A stretch of DNA of 64,000 nucleotides from Nostocales cyanobacterium LEGE 11386 (GTDB lineage Bacteria > Cyanobacteriota > Cyanobacteriia > Cyanobacteriales > Nostocaceae): the NCBI GenBank assembly GCA_015207155.1, contig JADEXK010000006.1:62001-126000 (forward strand), in the 5' to 3' direction. This document shows, piece after piece, positions 27,223 through 36,340 of the stretch; positions within the stretch are counted from its first letter, which is position 1, and the number at the start of each line of letters is the position of its first letter. A program made the translations under genes and the position numbers. A model generated the notes under the pieces. That model was not told the origin of the DNA, did no database searches, and saw nothing but the letters and a program-made list of their open reading frames with translations.

Positions 27223-27636
27223 ATGGAAAGCAGACCCCCCTTGCCTCCGTTTACACTGGAAACAGCCAAAGTTAAGGTACAGGCGGCAGAAGATGCTTGG
27301 AACAGCCGCGATCCCCAACGAGTGTCCCTGGCTTACACAGCAGATTCGGTTTGGCGAAATCGGGTAGAGTTCTTTAACGGACGGGAAAAGATTCGCGAAT
27401 TTCTCACCCGCAAATGGGCAACAGAACTAGACTATCGGCTGAAGAAAGAACTGTGGAGCTTTACCGATAATCGCATCTCGGTGAAATTTGAGTACGAGTA
27501 TCACACCGATTCTGGGCAGTGGTATCGTGCTTATGGCAATGAGCAGTGGGAGTTTGCTGAAAACGGACTTATGCGACGACGGGAAGCCAGTATCAACGAT
27601 CTTCCAATTCAGGAATCGGAACGCAAGTTCCGTTAA
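27223..27636 (+). CDS. NTF2-like protein (DUF1348)
   Basis: 137 residues. [20 protein letters not shown] followed by [19 protein letters not shown] and a [16 protein letters not shown] segment are characteristic of the DUF1348 / SnoaL-like group, a small cone-shaped alpha+beta fold often enclosing a hydrophobic pocket. ATG 27223 is chosen; the longer frame from 27172 would add a non-conserved hydrophobic stretch. It probably belongs to the TetR-regulated operon after a 98-base gap. No catalytic residues can be assigned. Confidence 0.78.
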   Translation: MESRPPLPPFTLETAKVKVQAAEDAWNSRDPQRVSLAYTADSVWRNRVEFFNGREKIREFLTRKWATELDYRLKKELWSFTDNRISVKFEYEYHTDSGQWYRAYGNEQWEFAENGLMRRREASINDLPIQESERKFR

Positions 27637-27760
27637 GAACGAACTCATAAAATCAAGAGATGCTTGACTATTACCTAAGAAATGCTTGATACCACAAACA
27701 TTTCCAGAAGCGTTTTTATTGGGTGATCGCAAAAACATTTGTACTCGTTAGAGGTGTTGG

Positions 27761-28792
27761 ATGCATTGGCTAAGTGATGCAGAAGCAAGAAAAGCAGCCC
27801 TAGCAGATACCTTAAGCGCAAAAGCTTTTGGTATCACACCGGAAAATGTCGATGAAATTATCAAAGCGCGATCGCATTTATTTAAATCTGTCTTGCCAAG
27901 TTTTAGCCAATTTTGCCAAACCAACCTGCAACTGTCACCGCAAGCAATGTTGGGCATGTTGTGGGACTTATGGTTACCTCTGGGGATCAAACTCGCTTCA
28001 CACCGCCAACAGTTGGGACATCCATTAATCCAGGGAATTTTAGGAAGTCAAGGTACAGGTAAAACCACTATGTCCCAAGTTCTCAGTCTCATTCTCCAGC
28101 AGTTGGGATATCGTACCCTGTGTTTATCCTTAGATGATTTGTATAAAACTTATAGCGATCGCTTGGCTTTAAGACAGCAAGATCCTCGTTTAATTTGGCG
28201 TGGCCCACCAGGAACTCACGATCTAGATTTAGGATTAAATCTACTAGATCAAATTCGTCAGGGCAAAAGTCCAGTTAGCGTTCCCCGCTTTGATAAATCT
28301 GCATACAACGGTGCAGGCGAGCGCACTACTCCAGAAATTGTCAACGGTGTTGATATTGTTTTATTTGAAGGTTGGTTTGTCGGTGTGCAACCTCTTAATC
28401 CCAATGTATTTGATCATGCCCCGCCACCAATTCTCACAGATGAGGATAAAGCATTTGCCCGTGAGATGAATCATCAGCTAAAAAATTATTTGCCCTTGTG
28501 GGAGCGATTAGACAGCTTATTTGTGCTATATCCCATTGATTACCGTTATTCTTTGACATGGCGTAAACAAGCAGAACAACAGATGATCGCTGCTGGTAAA
28601 TCAGGAATGAATGATACACAAATAGAAGAATTTGTCAATTATTTTTGGCGATCGCTTCACCCGGAATTATTCATCCAGCCGTTAGTTAAATTGCCTTCAT
28701 CTGTTGATTTAGTAATAGAAATTCATCCCGACCATAGTATGGGTGCAGTTTATGCAGGGGAGCAGGGGGACAGGATAAATAATAATTCCTGA
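27761..28792 (+). CDS. D-glycerate 3-kinase (plant/cyanobacterial type)
   Basis: 343 residues. The P-loop is GSQGTGKTTMS (about 94-104), followed by LSLDDLYKTYSDRL, WRGPPGTHDLDLG and VPRFDKSAYNGAGERT, all typical of glycerate kinases related to uridine kinase. FEGWFVGVQPL supports this. It should phosphorylate D-glycerate to 3-phosphoglycerate, closing the photorespiratory glycolate pathway. The gene is 124 bases after the NTF2-like gene and is probably separately transcribed. Its stop codon immediately precedes a long heptamer repeat tract. Confidence 0.88.
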   Translation: MHWLSDAEARKAALADTLSAKAFGITPENVDEIIKARSHLFKSVLPSFSQFCQTNLQLSPQAMLGMLWDLWLPLGIKLASHRQQLGHPLIQGILGSQGTGKTTMSQVLSLILQQLGYRTLCLSLDDLYKTYSDRLALRQQDPRLIWRGPPGTHDLDLGLNLLDQIRQGKSPVSVPRFDKSAYNGAGERTTPEIVNGVDIVLFEGWFVGVQPLNPNVFDHAPPPILTDEDKAFAREMNHQLKNYLPLWERLDSLFVLYPIDYRYSLTWRKQAEQQMIAAGKSGMNDTQIEEFVNYFWRSLHPELFIQPLVKLPSSVDLVIEIHPDHSMGAVYAGEQGDRINNNS

Positions 28793-28925
28793 CTCAGCAC
28801 TCAGCACTCAGCACGGGCTAAACGCCCCGCTACCGCTAACAGCACTCAGCACTCAGCACTCAGCACGGGCTAAACGCCCCGCTACCGCTAACAGCACTCA
28901 GCACTCAGCACTCAGCACTCAGCAC
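28791..28925. repeat. Heptamer tract with a duplicated 52-bp unit
   Basis: Tandem CAGCACT heptamers alternate with two copies of a GGGCTAAACGCCCCGCTACC unit (28815 and 28867, period 52). GGGC-TAAAC-GCCC can form a hairpin. The tract reaches into the 3' end of the following minus-strand gene. Confidence 0.85.
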
Positions 28926-29859
28926 TTTTTAACGGCATGAATTTAACGCGATCGCGTCCTGCGGTTTTTGCCTGATATAATGCCTGATCAGCCATAGCAA
29001 TTATTGCTTGCAAGTCAGAGCCAGGCTGGGGAATTTTTGTAGCTACCCCAGCACTGATTGTGACATAAGAACTAACTTGAGAATTAATATGAGGGAATGC
29101 TAATTTCCTGACAACAGAGCAAATGGTTTCAGCAATGAGAATAGCTCCTTCCATATCGGTTTTGGGTAAAATTACAGCAAATTCTTCACCTCCATAACGG
29201 GCTACTAAATCCGCAGGACGTTTCACAGTATTTTTAATCGCTATAGCCACTTCTTGCAGACAGCGATCGCCTGCCTGATGACCGTAGGTATCGTTGTAAA
29301 ATTTGAAGAAATCGACATCGCAAAGAATCAAAGAAATAGGCATTTGCTCTCGTGCCATTCGCTGCCACTCTTGATAAAAATACTCTTCAAAGCGGCGACG
29401 GTTAGCTACTTGAGTTAATCCATCAATAGTCACCAATCTCTGCAATTCTCGGTTAGCTGCTTCGAGCTGTCGCTGAATTTGGGATTGCTGAATCAAGCGT
29501 CTTACCCGTTGACGCAAAACAGGCCAGTGAATTGGTTTGGTGACAAAATCTATAGCACCCACTTCAAATGCCCGGTCAACTGATTCTTGATCATCAAGTC
29601 CTGTAATCATCAAAACAGGAGTATGCTGACAACAGTCTAGAGCTTGCAGTCGAGTGCAACACTCGAATCCATCCATATCAGGCATGATTGCGTCAAGGAG
29701 GACAATATCGGGATGCAGTTGCTGACAAGCATTTAAAGCTTCTCTGCCATTTTGAGCTTCTGCTGTTTGATAACCTTCTCTTTCGAGAGCAAGTCGCAAC
29801 TGCATCCTAGTAAATTGTTCATCATCAACAATTAGAACTAAAAATTGGTCTGCTTTCAA
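28912..29859 (-). CDS. Response regulator with GGDEF domain (diguanylate cyclase)
   Basis: 315 residues. The REC domain (about 8-125) has a phospho-acceptor Asp in DIVLLDAIMPDMDG. A coiled linker (QIQRQLEAANRELQRL) leads to a GGDEF domain with the active site RYGGEEFAV and an intact RPAD product-inhibition site five residues upstream. It should make cyclic di-GMP when phosphorylated. The start overlaps the end of the hybrid kinase by four bases (ATGA), so both come from one message and very likely form one phosphorelay. The final residues KSAEC are encoded by the heptamer repeat that has invaded the 3' end. Confidence 0.9.
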   Translation of the reverse strand: MKADQFLVLIVDDEQFTRMQLRLALEREGYQTAEAQNGREALNACQQLHPDIVLLDAIMPDMDGFECCTRLQALDCCQHTPVLMITGLDDQESVDRAFEVGAIDFVTKPIHWPVLRQRVRRLIQQSQIQRQLEAANRELQRLVTIDGLTQVANRRRFEEYFYQEWQRMAREQMPISLILCDVDFFKFYNDTYGHQAGDRCLQEVAIAIKNTVKRPADLVARYGGEEFAVILPKTDMEGAILIAETICSVVRKLAFPHINSQVSSYVTISAGVATKIPQPGSDLQAIIAMADQALYQAKTAGRDRVKFMPLKSAEC

Positions 29860-32800
29860 TCTGCCTCCTGCTCTAGTTCTATTTGCAACGCAGTTTTAAC
29901 TAGCTCATATTCCTGAGCAAGTTGTGAAAAGATTTCTTTACTGCCTGCTAAGTTGTGACTTCGGCCCTTCACTTCTAGCTGTTTGCAGAGTTGCGCGAGG
30001 ATTGTGGCCCCGACAGAACCACTGCTGGATTTGAGTTTGTGAGCTGTCTGCCATAAAGCCTGAGCATCTTGAGTTGTCACAGATGTGCCAATATCTTGTA
30101 TAAGCTTGGGTGCTTCTGCTAAATAACAATTGAGCAGTTCCCCAAATGCCGACTGATCTCCTGCCAGCATATCCCGCAAAGATTGCAAAATTTTGGCATC
30201 AATGACTGTGGATTGAGAATTTACTCGGGGGCGACATTTGCTCAGTGCTTGGACTAAATCTTCGATCTGAACTGGTTTGCTAATGTAGTCGTCCATTCCA
30301 GCCGCCAAACAAATTTCGCGATCGCCCCGCATGGCATTAGCCGTCATAGCGATAATATAAGGGCGAGAACTAGCTTCCCATTGCTCACAGATTTTCTGAC
30401 TTGCTTCTAGTCCATCCATTTCTGGCATTTGCACATCCATTAACACTACATCATACGGCTGGCGTTGCAATACCTTGAGTACTTCTAGCCCATTAACTGC
30501 TACATCTGCCCGGTAACCAATTTTTTGTAGCATTAGTAGGGCAACTTTTTGATTTACTACTGTGTCCTCTGCCAAAAGAATCCGTAATGGTAGTTGCTTT
30601 GCTAGATGCAGCGACAAATCAGGAGCATGACGATGAGAAATGCTAGCTTGAATTGGCTGATTACTCAAAACAGAGGTCAAGACATTATATAGCTGTGACT
30701 GTTTGACGGGTTTAGTCAAACAGGCAATAAATGGCAAATTACTCAATTGAGCGTAAATTTCCGATTTACCTACAGAAGTGAGAATCACTAAGGGCATCTG
30801 CTGACAGCCTGATTGCTGGCGAATCTCATTTGCTAGGGTTAGTCCATCCATATCAGGCATCTGCATATCCAGAATGGCAATATCAAACTGTATTCCCTTA
30901 GCAAGTTCAGCTAAAGCTTCCTGACCGGATTTAGCTGCTGTAGTCTGCATCTTCCAAGACTCTGCTTGCAAGCTGAGAATTTTGCGATTGCTGGGATGAT
31001 CATCCACAATCAACAACCGCTTACCAACCAGCTGGACTGGTGAGGTGCGCAACGCATCTGAACCTGAATTAGCAACTACTTGGGTAGTAATTGTGAAGTA
31101 AAAGGTGGAACCTGGGGCAGAATGATGAGATGCACGCCATCCAGAACGGGGATTACCACCAACACAACCTTGGCTTTCTACCCAAATAGTGCCGCCCATC
31201 ATTTCACTTAACCGTTTGCTAATGACTAACCCCAGTCCTGTGCCTCCATATCGCCGATTCATGGAGGCATCTGCCTGAGCAAAAGGTTGGAATAAGCGTT
31301 TCATCTTTTCTGGGGCGATGCCAATGCCTGTGTCTTTGATGGTAAATAGAATTTTGTAGACGTTGTTGGTTTGTTTGCTTGTCAGTTGCCTAGCCTCAAC
31401 ACAGAGTATCACTTCTCCTTCTTGGGTAAACTTAATAGCATTGTTGAGGAGATTCATTAAGACTTGGCGTAGACGAGTTAAATCGCCAATAATCTGCGCC
31501 GGCACCTGAGGCTTGATTAAATAAGCTAGTTCAATATTTTTTTCTGATGCTTTTGGGGCTAAGAGGTCAATGACCTTCTCTACACAAGCTCTCAAATCAA
31601 AAGGTTTTTCTTCCAGTTCCAATTTGCCCGATTCAATTTTGGAGAAATCCAAAATGTCGTTGATGATGCTCAGTAAGGCATCTCCACTACTGCGAATTGT
31701 TTCTACAAAGTCTTGCTGTTGGGCAGTCAGCTCAGTATCTAGCAGCAGCCCTGTCATCCCAATCACAGCGTTCATGGGAGTACGAATTTCATGACTCATC
31801 ATCGCCAAAAACTCGCTTTTGGCACGATTTGCCGTTTCTGCCTGACGTTTTGCCTGTTCCAGGGCGAAGTTTTTCACAGTGAGTTCTTCCCGTTGGCGGG
31901 TTTCTTGCTCTAGCAAATGAGCCTGGGCTAAAGCAATGCCTAGTCGCACAGCAACTGCCTCTAATAATTCAATTTCGTCTGGAATCCACTCGCGAAAATA
32001 GCTGCACTGGTGTAAGCAAATGGCTCCATTCGGTTCTCCTTGATAAGAGGTACGAACCGACAGCATCGACTTTAACCCCATCTCCTGGCAGATGGGTGCG
32101 GTTGTTTGCAGTAAAGGATCAACGTATACATCTGGGGAGGCGATCGCCTGATCCTGGGATATCATCAGTTCAGTATGGGGATTGCCAATAATGGGAATCT
32201 CTACGTTCAGCATGGAGGGGTAACCCAAGACCACGTACTGTGCGACTACAGGGATGCGGGGAATAGGGTCATTAATATAAGAGTGAATTAGACAGCGATG
32301 CACTCCAAAGGCTTTACCAATTTGAATGGCAGCCGTTTCTAAAATGCCTTGGGTATCGAGGCTCTGACGAATTTTTTGCGTAATTTGTTCCAGCAGCAGC
32401 GTCCGATTAAATTGGCGTTTGAGTGCATCTTGTGTTTGCACGCGTTCAGTAATATCTTTAGTTGAGCCAACCATCCGTACTGGATTACCCTGTTGATCCC
32501 ATTGCGCTGTGCCATGTACCAGCACCCACTTATAGTTGCCATCATTACAGCGCAAGCGATACTCAATCACATAATTGGGGATTTTTTTACTGAGATAATC
32601 TTGCCTAGTCATCATTACCCGGTCGTAATCATCGGCATGAATCCGGCTCACCCAATCCTCATTGCTACTGATGAATTGATGTTCTGGTTCCCCTACAAGT
32701 TCAGCCCACTTGGCAGAACGAAAAGTTTGATTTGTAATTATATTCCAATCCCAAATCGCATCTTGGTTGCCTTCAATCACTAGTTGCAAGCGCTCTTCTT

Positions 32801-34529
32801 GTTCTCTGAGGGCTGCTTCTGCTTTTTGCAGTTCGCGCAGCGCGGCTTGCCGTTCGCTAATATCATTTTGCACTCCCACAAAATGAGTTAATTGTCCGTT
32901 TTCATTATGGATAGGTGAGATACTCAATTCATTCCAGAAACAAGTGCCATCTTTACGGTAGTTGCGGAGAATCACTTTACAACTGGTTCCAGCTTGCAGA
33001 GATGAACGCAATTCCTGAATTGCTGATTGCTGGATATCTTGGCCTTGTAAAAATCGACAGTTATGCCCGATGACATCAGTGGCGCTGTAGCCTGTGATTT
33101 GCTCAAAGGCTGCGTTGACGTAAATCACTGGATTATTGGGAAGTCTGGCATCGGCAATCACAATTCCATTGCTGGTGGCTGCAAGTGCCCGTTCTCGCAA
33201 TCTCAAGGTTTCTTCTACTAGTTTCAGGTCGGTAATATCAAACATGAATCCCCGTAAAATAGTAGGATATCCAGCTTCCTGAACTACATTTACAATGTCT
33301 CGCAGCCAAACAACTCGCCCGTCGGCTGCTAACATGCGGTATTCAAATTCGTGATTTTCGCCTTTGGTAATTGCTTCCTGGCAAAAATGCAAAGACTTTT
33401 CTCGGTCTTGCGGATGCAGATGACTAATCCAAAAATTTTCTTGATACCATTCATTGATGGGATAATCCAGTAATACTTCTGCTTGCGGCCCGACATAAGT
33501 AAATCGCCAGGTTTTCCAGTCTAATTCCCAGGGGATCACTTTAACTGTTTCTAATAACTGCCGCAGACGAGTTTCGCGCTCCGCGAGGGCGATTTCTATC
33601 TGTCTTTGTTCAAAGATTCTGTGAGCTAGTTCTTGATTAAATGCTGCTATTTGACAACTGCTCAATTTAGTGGCTTGAGCAAAATAGATTAATAAAGTTA
33701 GCGTTCCAGCTAGTAATAATCCGGCAATCAAGACAACTGTTGGCAGAGGCGATCGCAAGTTTTTTAATAACTCTGGAGTGGGGTAAACTTGCACACGCCA
33801 GTTAATTCCATACAAGTCAATTTTCACATCTTGCTGCCAAGAAAGTGGTGGTGCTAGAAGTGGTGAATCATGACTGTAAATCAACTCCTGACCATCAAAG
33901 ACTCTCACTTTGTAACCCAATGGTAAATGGACAAGTGAATCCAGCAGGGGTTGAATCTGAAATACTCCTAATATAAATCCATCAAACTGATTTTTTTTCA
34001 GCAGGGGTACGTATGCTAGTAATCCCTTACCACCTTGGACAAGATTGACTGTACGACTAAAAGTAATTTGATGGCGATCGCGTGCTGTTTCTAATGCTTC
34101 CCGTCGCCGTGCTTCCTGGCTGAGATCAAGGTTTTGGGCGGTTTCATTTCCCTCCAAAGGTACAATCCAACGTACCCGAAATGATGGGTCAACCCATTCG
34201 ATGGCTCGATATCCTCTAAAGTCTTTTACTTGAGCGGCTGCATCTGCTTCCCATTCTGCGCGAGGAGTTCCGCCACGCATTTGCCAGCGTTTTTCCATGC
34301 GCTCCAATGCGAGAATGCGTGTTTTGAGTTCGTTAGTCAATTCTGTTTGCAGGGCGATCGCTTGTTGTTGTACAAGTTGTTCAATGTTGCTCTGCTCTTC
34401 AATTAGTAGTCTTTGCCATAGTATAACCACCGCAATTGAGACAACAATTCCCACTAAAAGTGGCAACAACACTTGTTTGCTAAAAAAGTTCACAGATTTA
34501 AATCGATGATATCTGTGCCACCTAACCAC
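29856..34529 (-). CDS. Hybrid histidine kinase: CHASE-PAS-LOV-PAS-GAF-HisKA-HATPase-REC-REC-HPt
   Basis: 1557 residues. A membrane segment at about 19-39, an extracytoplasmic CHASE-type sensor and a second membrane segment near 265-290 are followed by PAS (about 320-440). A LOV-type PAS (about 455-560) has GHNCRFLQG with Cys491, NYRKDG with Asn523, FWN with Asn533 and VGVQND with Gln554. Next come PAS, a GAF resembling phytochrome-family GAFs but without the bilin-binding Cys-His, HisKA with His913 in MMSHEIRTPMN, HATPase (DTGIGI, GGTGLGL), two receivers (LDMQMPDMDG and MDVQMPEMDG) and an HPt (AHKLKSSSG). The start is a GTG; no nearby ATG fits. Partner: the overlapping GGDEF response regulator. 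It may integrate an external ligand with blue light. Confidence 0.88.
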   Translation of the reverse strand: MVRWHRYHRFKSVNFFSKQVLLPLLVGIVVSIAVVILWQRLLIEEQSNIEQLVQQQAIALQTELTNELKTRILALERMEKRWQMRGGTPRAEWEADAAAQVKDFRGYRAIEWVDPSFRVRWIVPLEGNETAQNLDLSQEARRREALETARDRHQITFSRTVNLVQGGKGLLAYVPLLKKNQFDGFILGVFQIQPLLDSLVHLPLGYKVRVFDGQELIYSHDSPLLAPPLSWQQDVKIDLYGINWRVQVYPTPELLKNLRSPLPTVVLIAGLLLAGTLTLLIYFAQATKLSSCQIAAFNQELAHRIFEQRQIEIALAERETRLRQLLETVKVIPWELDWKTWRFTYVGPQAEVLLDYPINEWYQENFWISHLHPQDREKSLHFCQEAITKGENHEFEYRMLAADGRVVWLRDIVNVVQEAGYPTILRGFMFDITDLKLVEETLRLRERALAATSNGIVIADARLPNNPVIYVNAAFEQITGYSATDVIGHNCRFLQGQDIQQSAIQELRSSLQAGTSCKVILRNYRKDGTCFWNELSISPIHNENGQLTHFVGVQNDISERQAALRELQKAEAALREQEERLQLVIEGNQDAIWDWNIITNQTFRSAKWAELVGEPEHQFISSNEDWVSRIHADDYDRVMMTRQDYLSKKIPNYVIEYRLRCNDGNYKWVLVHGTAQWDQQGNPVRMVGSTKDITERVQTQDALKRQFNRTLLLEQITQKIRQSLDTQGILETAAIQIGKAFGVHRCLIHSYINDPIPRIPVVAQYVVLGYPSMLNVEIPIIGNPHTELMISQDQAIASPDVYVDPLLQTTAPICQEMGLKSMLSVRTSYQGEPNGAICLHQCSYFREWIPDEIELLEAVAVRLGIALAQAHLLEQETRQREELTVKNFALEQAKRQAETANRAKSEFLAMMSHEIRTPMNAVIGMTGLLLDTELTAQQQDFVETIRSSGDALLSIINDILDFSKIESGKLELEEKPFDLRACVEKVIDLLAPKASEKNIELAYLIKPQVPAQIIGDLTRLRQVLMNLLNNAIKFTQEGEVILCVEARQLTSKQTNNVYKILFTIKDTGIGIAPEKMKRLFQPFAQADASMNRRYGGTGLGLVISKRLSEMMGGTIWVESQGCVGGNPRSGWRASHHSAPGSTFYFTITTQVVANSGSDALRTSPVQLVGKRLLIVDDHPSNRKILSLQAESWKMQTTAAKSGQEALAELAKGIQFDIAILDMQMPDMDGLTLANEIRQQSGCQQMPLVILTSVGKSEIYAQLSNLPFIACLTKPVKQSQLYNVLTSVLSNQPIQASISHRHAPDLSLHLAKQLPLRILLAEDTVVNQKVALLMLQKIGYRADVAVNGLEVLKVLQRQPYDVVLMDVQMPEMDGLEASQKICEQWEASSRPYIIAMTANAMRGDREICLAAGMDDYISKPVQIEDLVQALSKCRPRVNSQSTVIDAKILQSLRDMLAGDQSAFGELLNCYLAEAPKLIQDIGTSVTTQDAQALWQTAHKLKSSSGSVGATILAQLCKQLEVKGRSHNLAGSKEIFSQLAQEYELVKTALQIELEQEAD

Positions 34530-34957
34530 TTAATTGATCCTCCAGAACTTGTCGCCCAGACTTTTAATTTATATTTTTTCAAGTCTCAATGGTAATGACA
34601 TAATGATGGATTTTTTGATGGATAAATATTTATTTTAAATTATTTAATATTTTATTTCCCAAAAAAATTATGGCAGCAGTTTTTCAAAATTTTTAAATTT
34701 GTTGATTTTTGGCATTTAAAATCATTTAACTATGTTGTTAGTATCCAGCTAATTAAAAATTTAAAAGCAAACTAATTATAATATTAATAGTGTAAATTTA
34801 TGCTTATTTAAGCACATTTTCTGGCTGACGCACGGAGGGAAGAGGCTGAAGGACTGGAATGGGGATTCTTACCAGCACTCAGTTACTACGCCATTTCCCC
34901 GCCAGTTTTTTGTTATTGGCTAGATTTTACCCAATTTTGTGGCGGTGCTGACCAGAA
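34530..34957. other. AT-rich intergenic region upstream of the hybrid kinase
   Basis: Very AT-rich in the middle. No gene, repeat family or recognisable operator is seen. It carries the kinase promoter on the minus strand and the 3' end of the CBS-domain membrane protein gene. Confidence 0.5.
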
Positions 34958-36004
34958 TTAACGTATATTGCCAACATTCATAGACTGCAACATTTTTTCT
35001 CGCTTCTTGCGTGCAATCTCTTGCAAATCTACGCTTCTATCAGTCTCATCTACAATTTCACCAGTGATCACTTCAAGCACATCTTCTAAAGTAACAACAC
35101 CAGCAACATCCCCATATTCATCAACCACTACTGCAAGATGTTCACGTGCTTCTATGAAATTTTTCAGTAGTTTATCTGCCCGAATTATTTCCGGAACAAA
35201 GTGAACTTTCCGAGCTAAATTAGCAATTTTTTCATTGTTATTTCCTTCAACCATCGCTGTTAATAAATTCTGCTTTAAAGCAAATCCAATTACTTGGTCA
35301 ATAGACTCATCAATTACAATAATGCGGGTATGTTGGGAGGCAATAATATCTTTTTTAGCTTCAGCAAGAGTTAAATTTCCCCGTATATACGTCAGCATAA
35401 TTCGAGGTGTCATTAGGTCAGAGGCTGTCACATCGTTTAATCTAAACACTCGTTGGATCATTTCTGCTTCATCGCTTTCAATAATCCCTTCTTGTTGACC
35501 GATATTTGCTAGTAGTTTGATTTCAGCCTCATTTGTTGTTGGTCGTTTTTTGCCTTTGACAAAAGGCGCAGTCACATTTTCTATAATCCAAACTAAGGGT
35601 GTAAAAACAATAGAAAGTCCAGTGACAGGTAGTGCTGCAATCAGGGCAATTGGTTCAGAATAACGCTCCCCAATTGTCTTAGGAATGATTTCACCAAAGA
35701 TAATAATTAAAAATGTCAATATTCCTGAAAATATCCCCAGCCAAATGTCTCCTAATACTTGAGTAGCAATATTACCTGTAAGAATACTGCCAACTATATT
35801 AAAAATATTATTCAGAATTACGATAGTTGCAATAGGGCGATTCATGTTTTCTCGAATTGCCAAAAGTGCAACTGCTGAAGGGTTATGTGATTGTGCTAAT
35901 TGCCTGATTCTCAAAGGCGAAACAGAAAACAGCGCCGTTTCTGTACCAGAACAAAAAGCTGAACCTAAAATGACAACAAATACAATAATTACAAGCTGTA
36001 GCAT
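34958..36004 (-). CDS. CNNM/CorC-like membrane protein (DUF21 plus CBS pair)
   Basis: 348 residues. The DUF21 membrane domain (about 1-190) has an N-terminal helix, GSAFCSGTETALFSVSPLR and FGEIIPKTIGERYSEPIA, followed by two CBS motifs (DLMTPRIML and EYGDVAGVVTLEDVLE). The usual C-terminal CorC/HlyC domain is missing: the protein ends after a charged Arg/Lys tail. Family members handle Mg2+/Co2+ efflux or homeostasis. ATG 36004 is used; the frame extends only to a TTG four codons upstream. It is a single-gene unit, with hemolysin-like annotation being misleading. Confidence 0.85.
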   Translation of the reverse strand: MLQLVIIVFVVILGSAFCSGTETALFSVSPLRIRQLAQSHNPSAVALLAIRENMNRPIATIVILNNIFNIVGSILTGNIATQVLGDIWLGIFSGILTFLIIIFGEIIPKTIGERYSEPIALIAALPVTGLSIVFTPLVWIIENVTAPFVKGKKRPTTNEAEIKLLANIGQQEGIIESDEAEMIQRVFRLNDVTASDLMTPRIMLTYIRGNLTLAEAKKDIIASQHTRIIVIDESIDQVIGFALKQNLLTAMVEGNNNEKIANLARKVHFVPEIIRADKLLKNFIEAREHLAVVVDEYGDVAGVVTLEDVLEVITGEIVDETDRSVDLQEIARKKREKMLQSMNVGNIR

Positions 36005-36340
36005 AGAATTTCCCAAGTATGGGAAGAGAAAGTTGGGGCTAGTGATAGCTAACTGAGTGGCTATCTTTTGATTTTCCAGTGTACTACTTCCTATTCTAAG
36101 CTAGTGCAGCGAAGCTACGGATTAATGTCACATCTGATACAAGTTAATTCACCCAAAACCTCGTGATCCCCGGCGGAGGCTGGTCATAAAGTCCTCAATT
36201 AAAGAATTACATAACCTCATCAATAAAGATATTAGTTGAGTATTTTTTATGCTCAGGTTCAGAAGATGCGATCGCTTTGTGCCGATTACGTACAATGATG
36301 CGTCATCATAATTAAGAGTACATTTATCTGTAAAATTCCC
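36005..36340. other. Divergent intergenic region with a small palindrome
   Basis: Noncoding. ATGATG-CGT-CATCAT at 36295-36309 is an inverted repeat about 30 bases upstream of the methyltransferase start and could be an operator. Nothing else is recognised. Confidence 0.4.

Noticed and set aside
28791..28925. CRISPR array
   Set aside because: Units are tandem heptamers plus two identical 52-bp copies without unique spacers, and no cas gene is near.
31900..32420. GAF domain of the hybrid kinase as a bilin-binding cyanobacteriochrome
   Set aside because: The segment CLHQCSYFREW resembles phytochrome GAFs but the chromophore Cys-His is missing (LQTTAPICQE at that place).
34958..36016. TTG start at 36016 for the CBS membrane protein
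   Set aside because: ATG 36004 begins directly before the first hydrophobic helix; the TTG adds only four residues.
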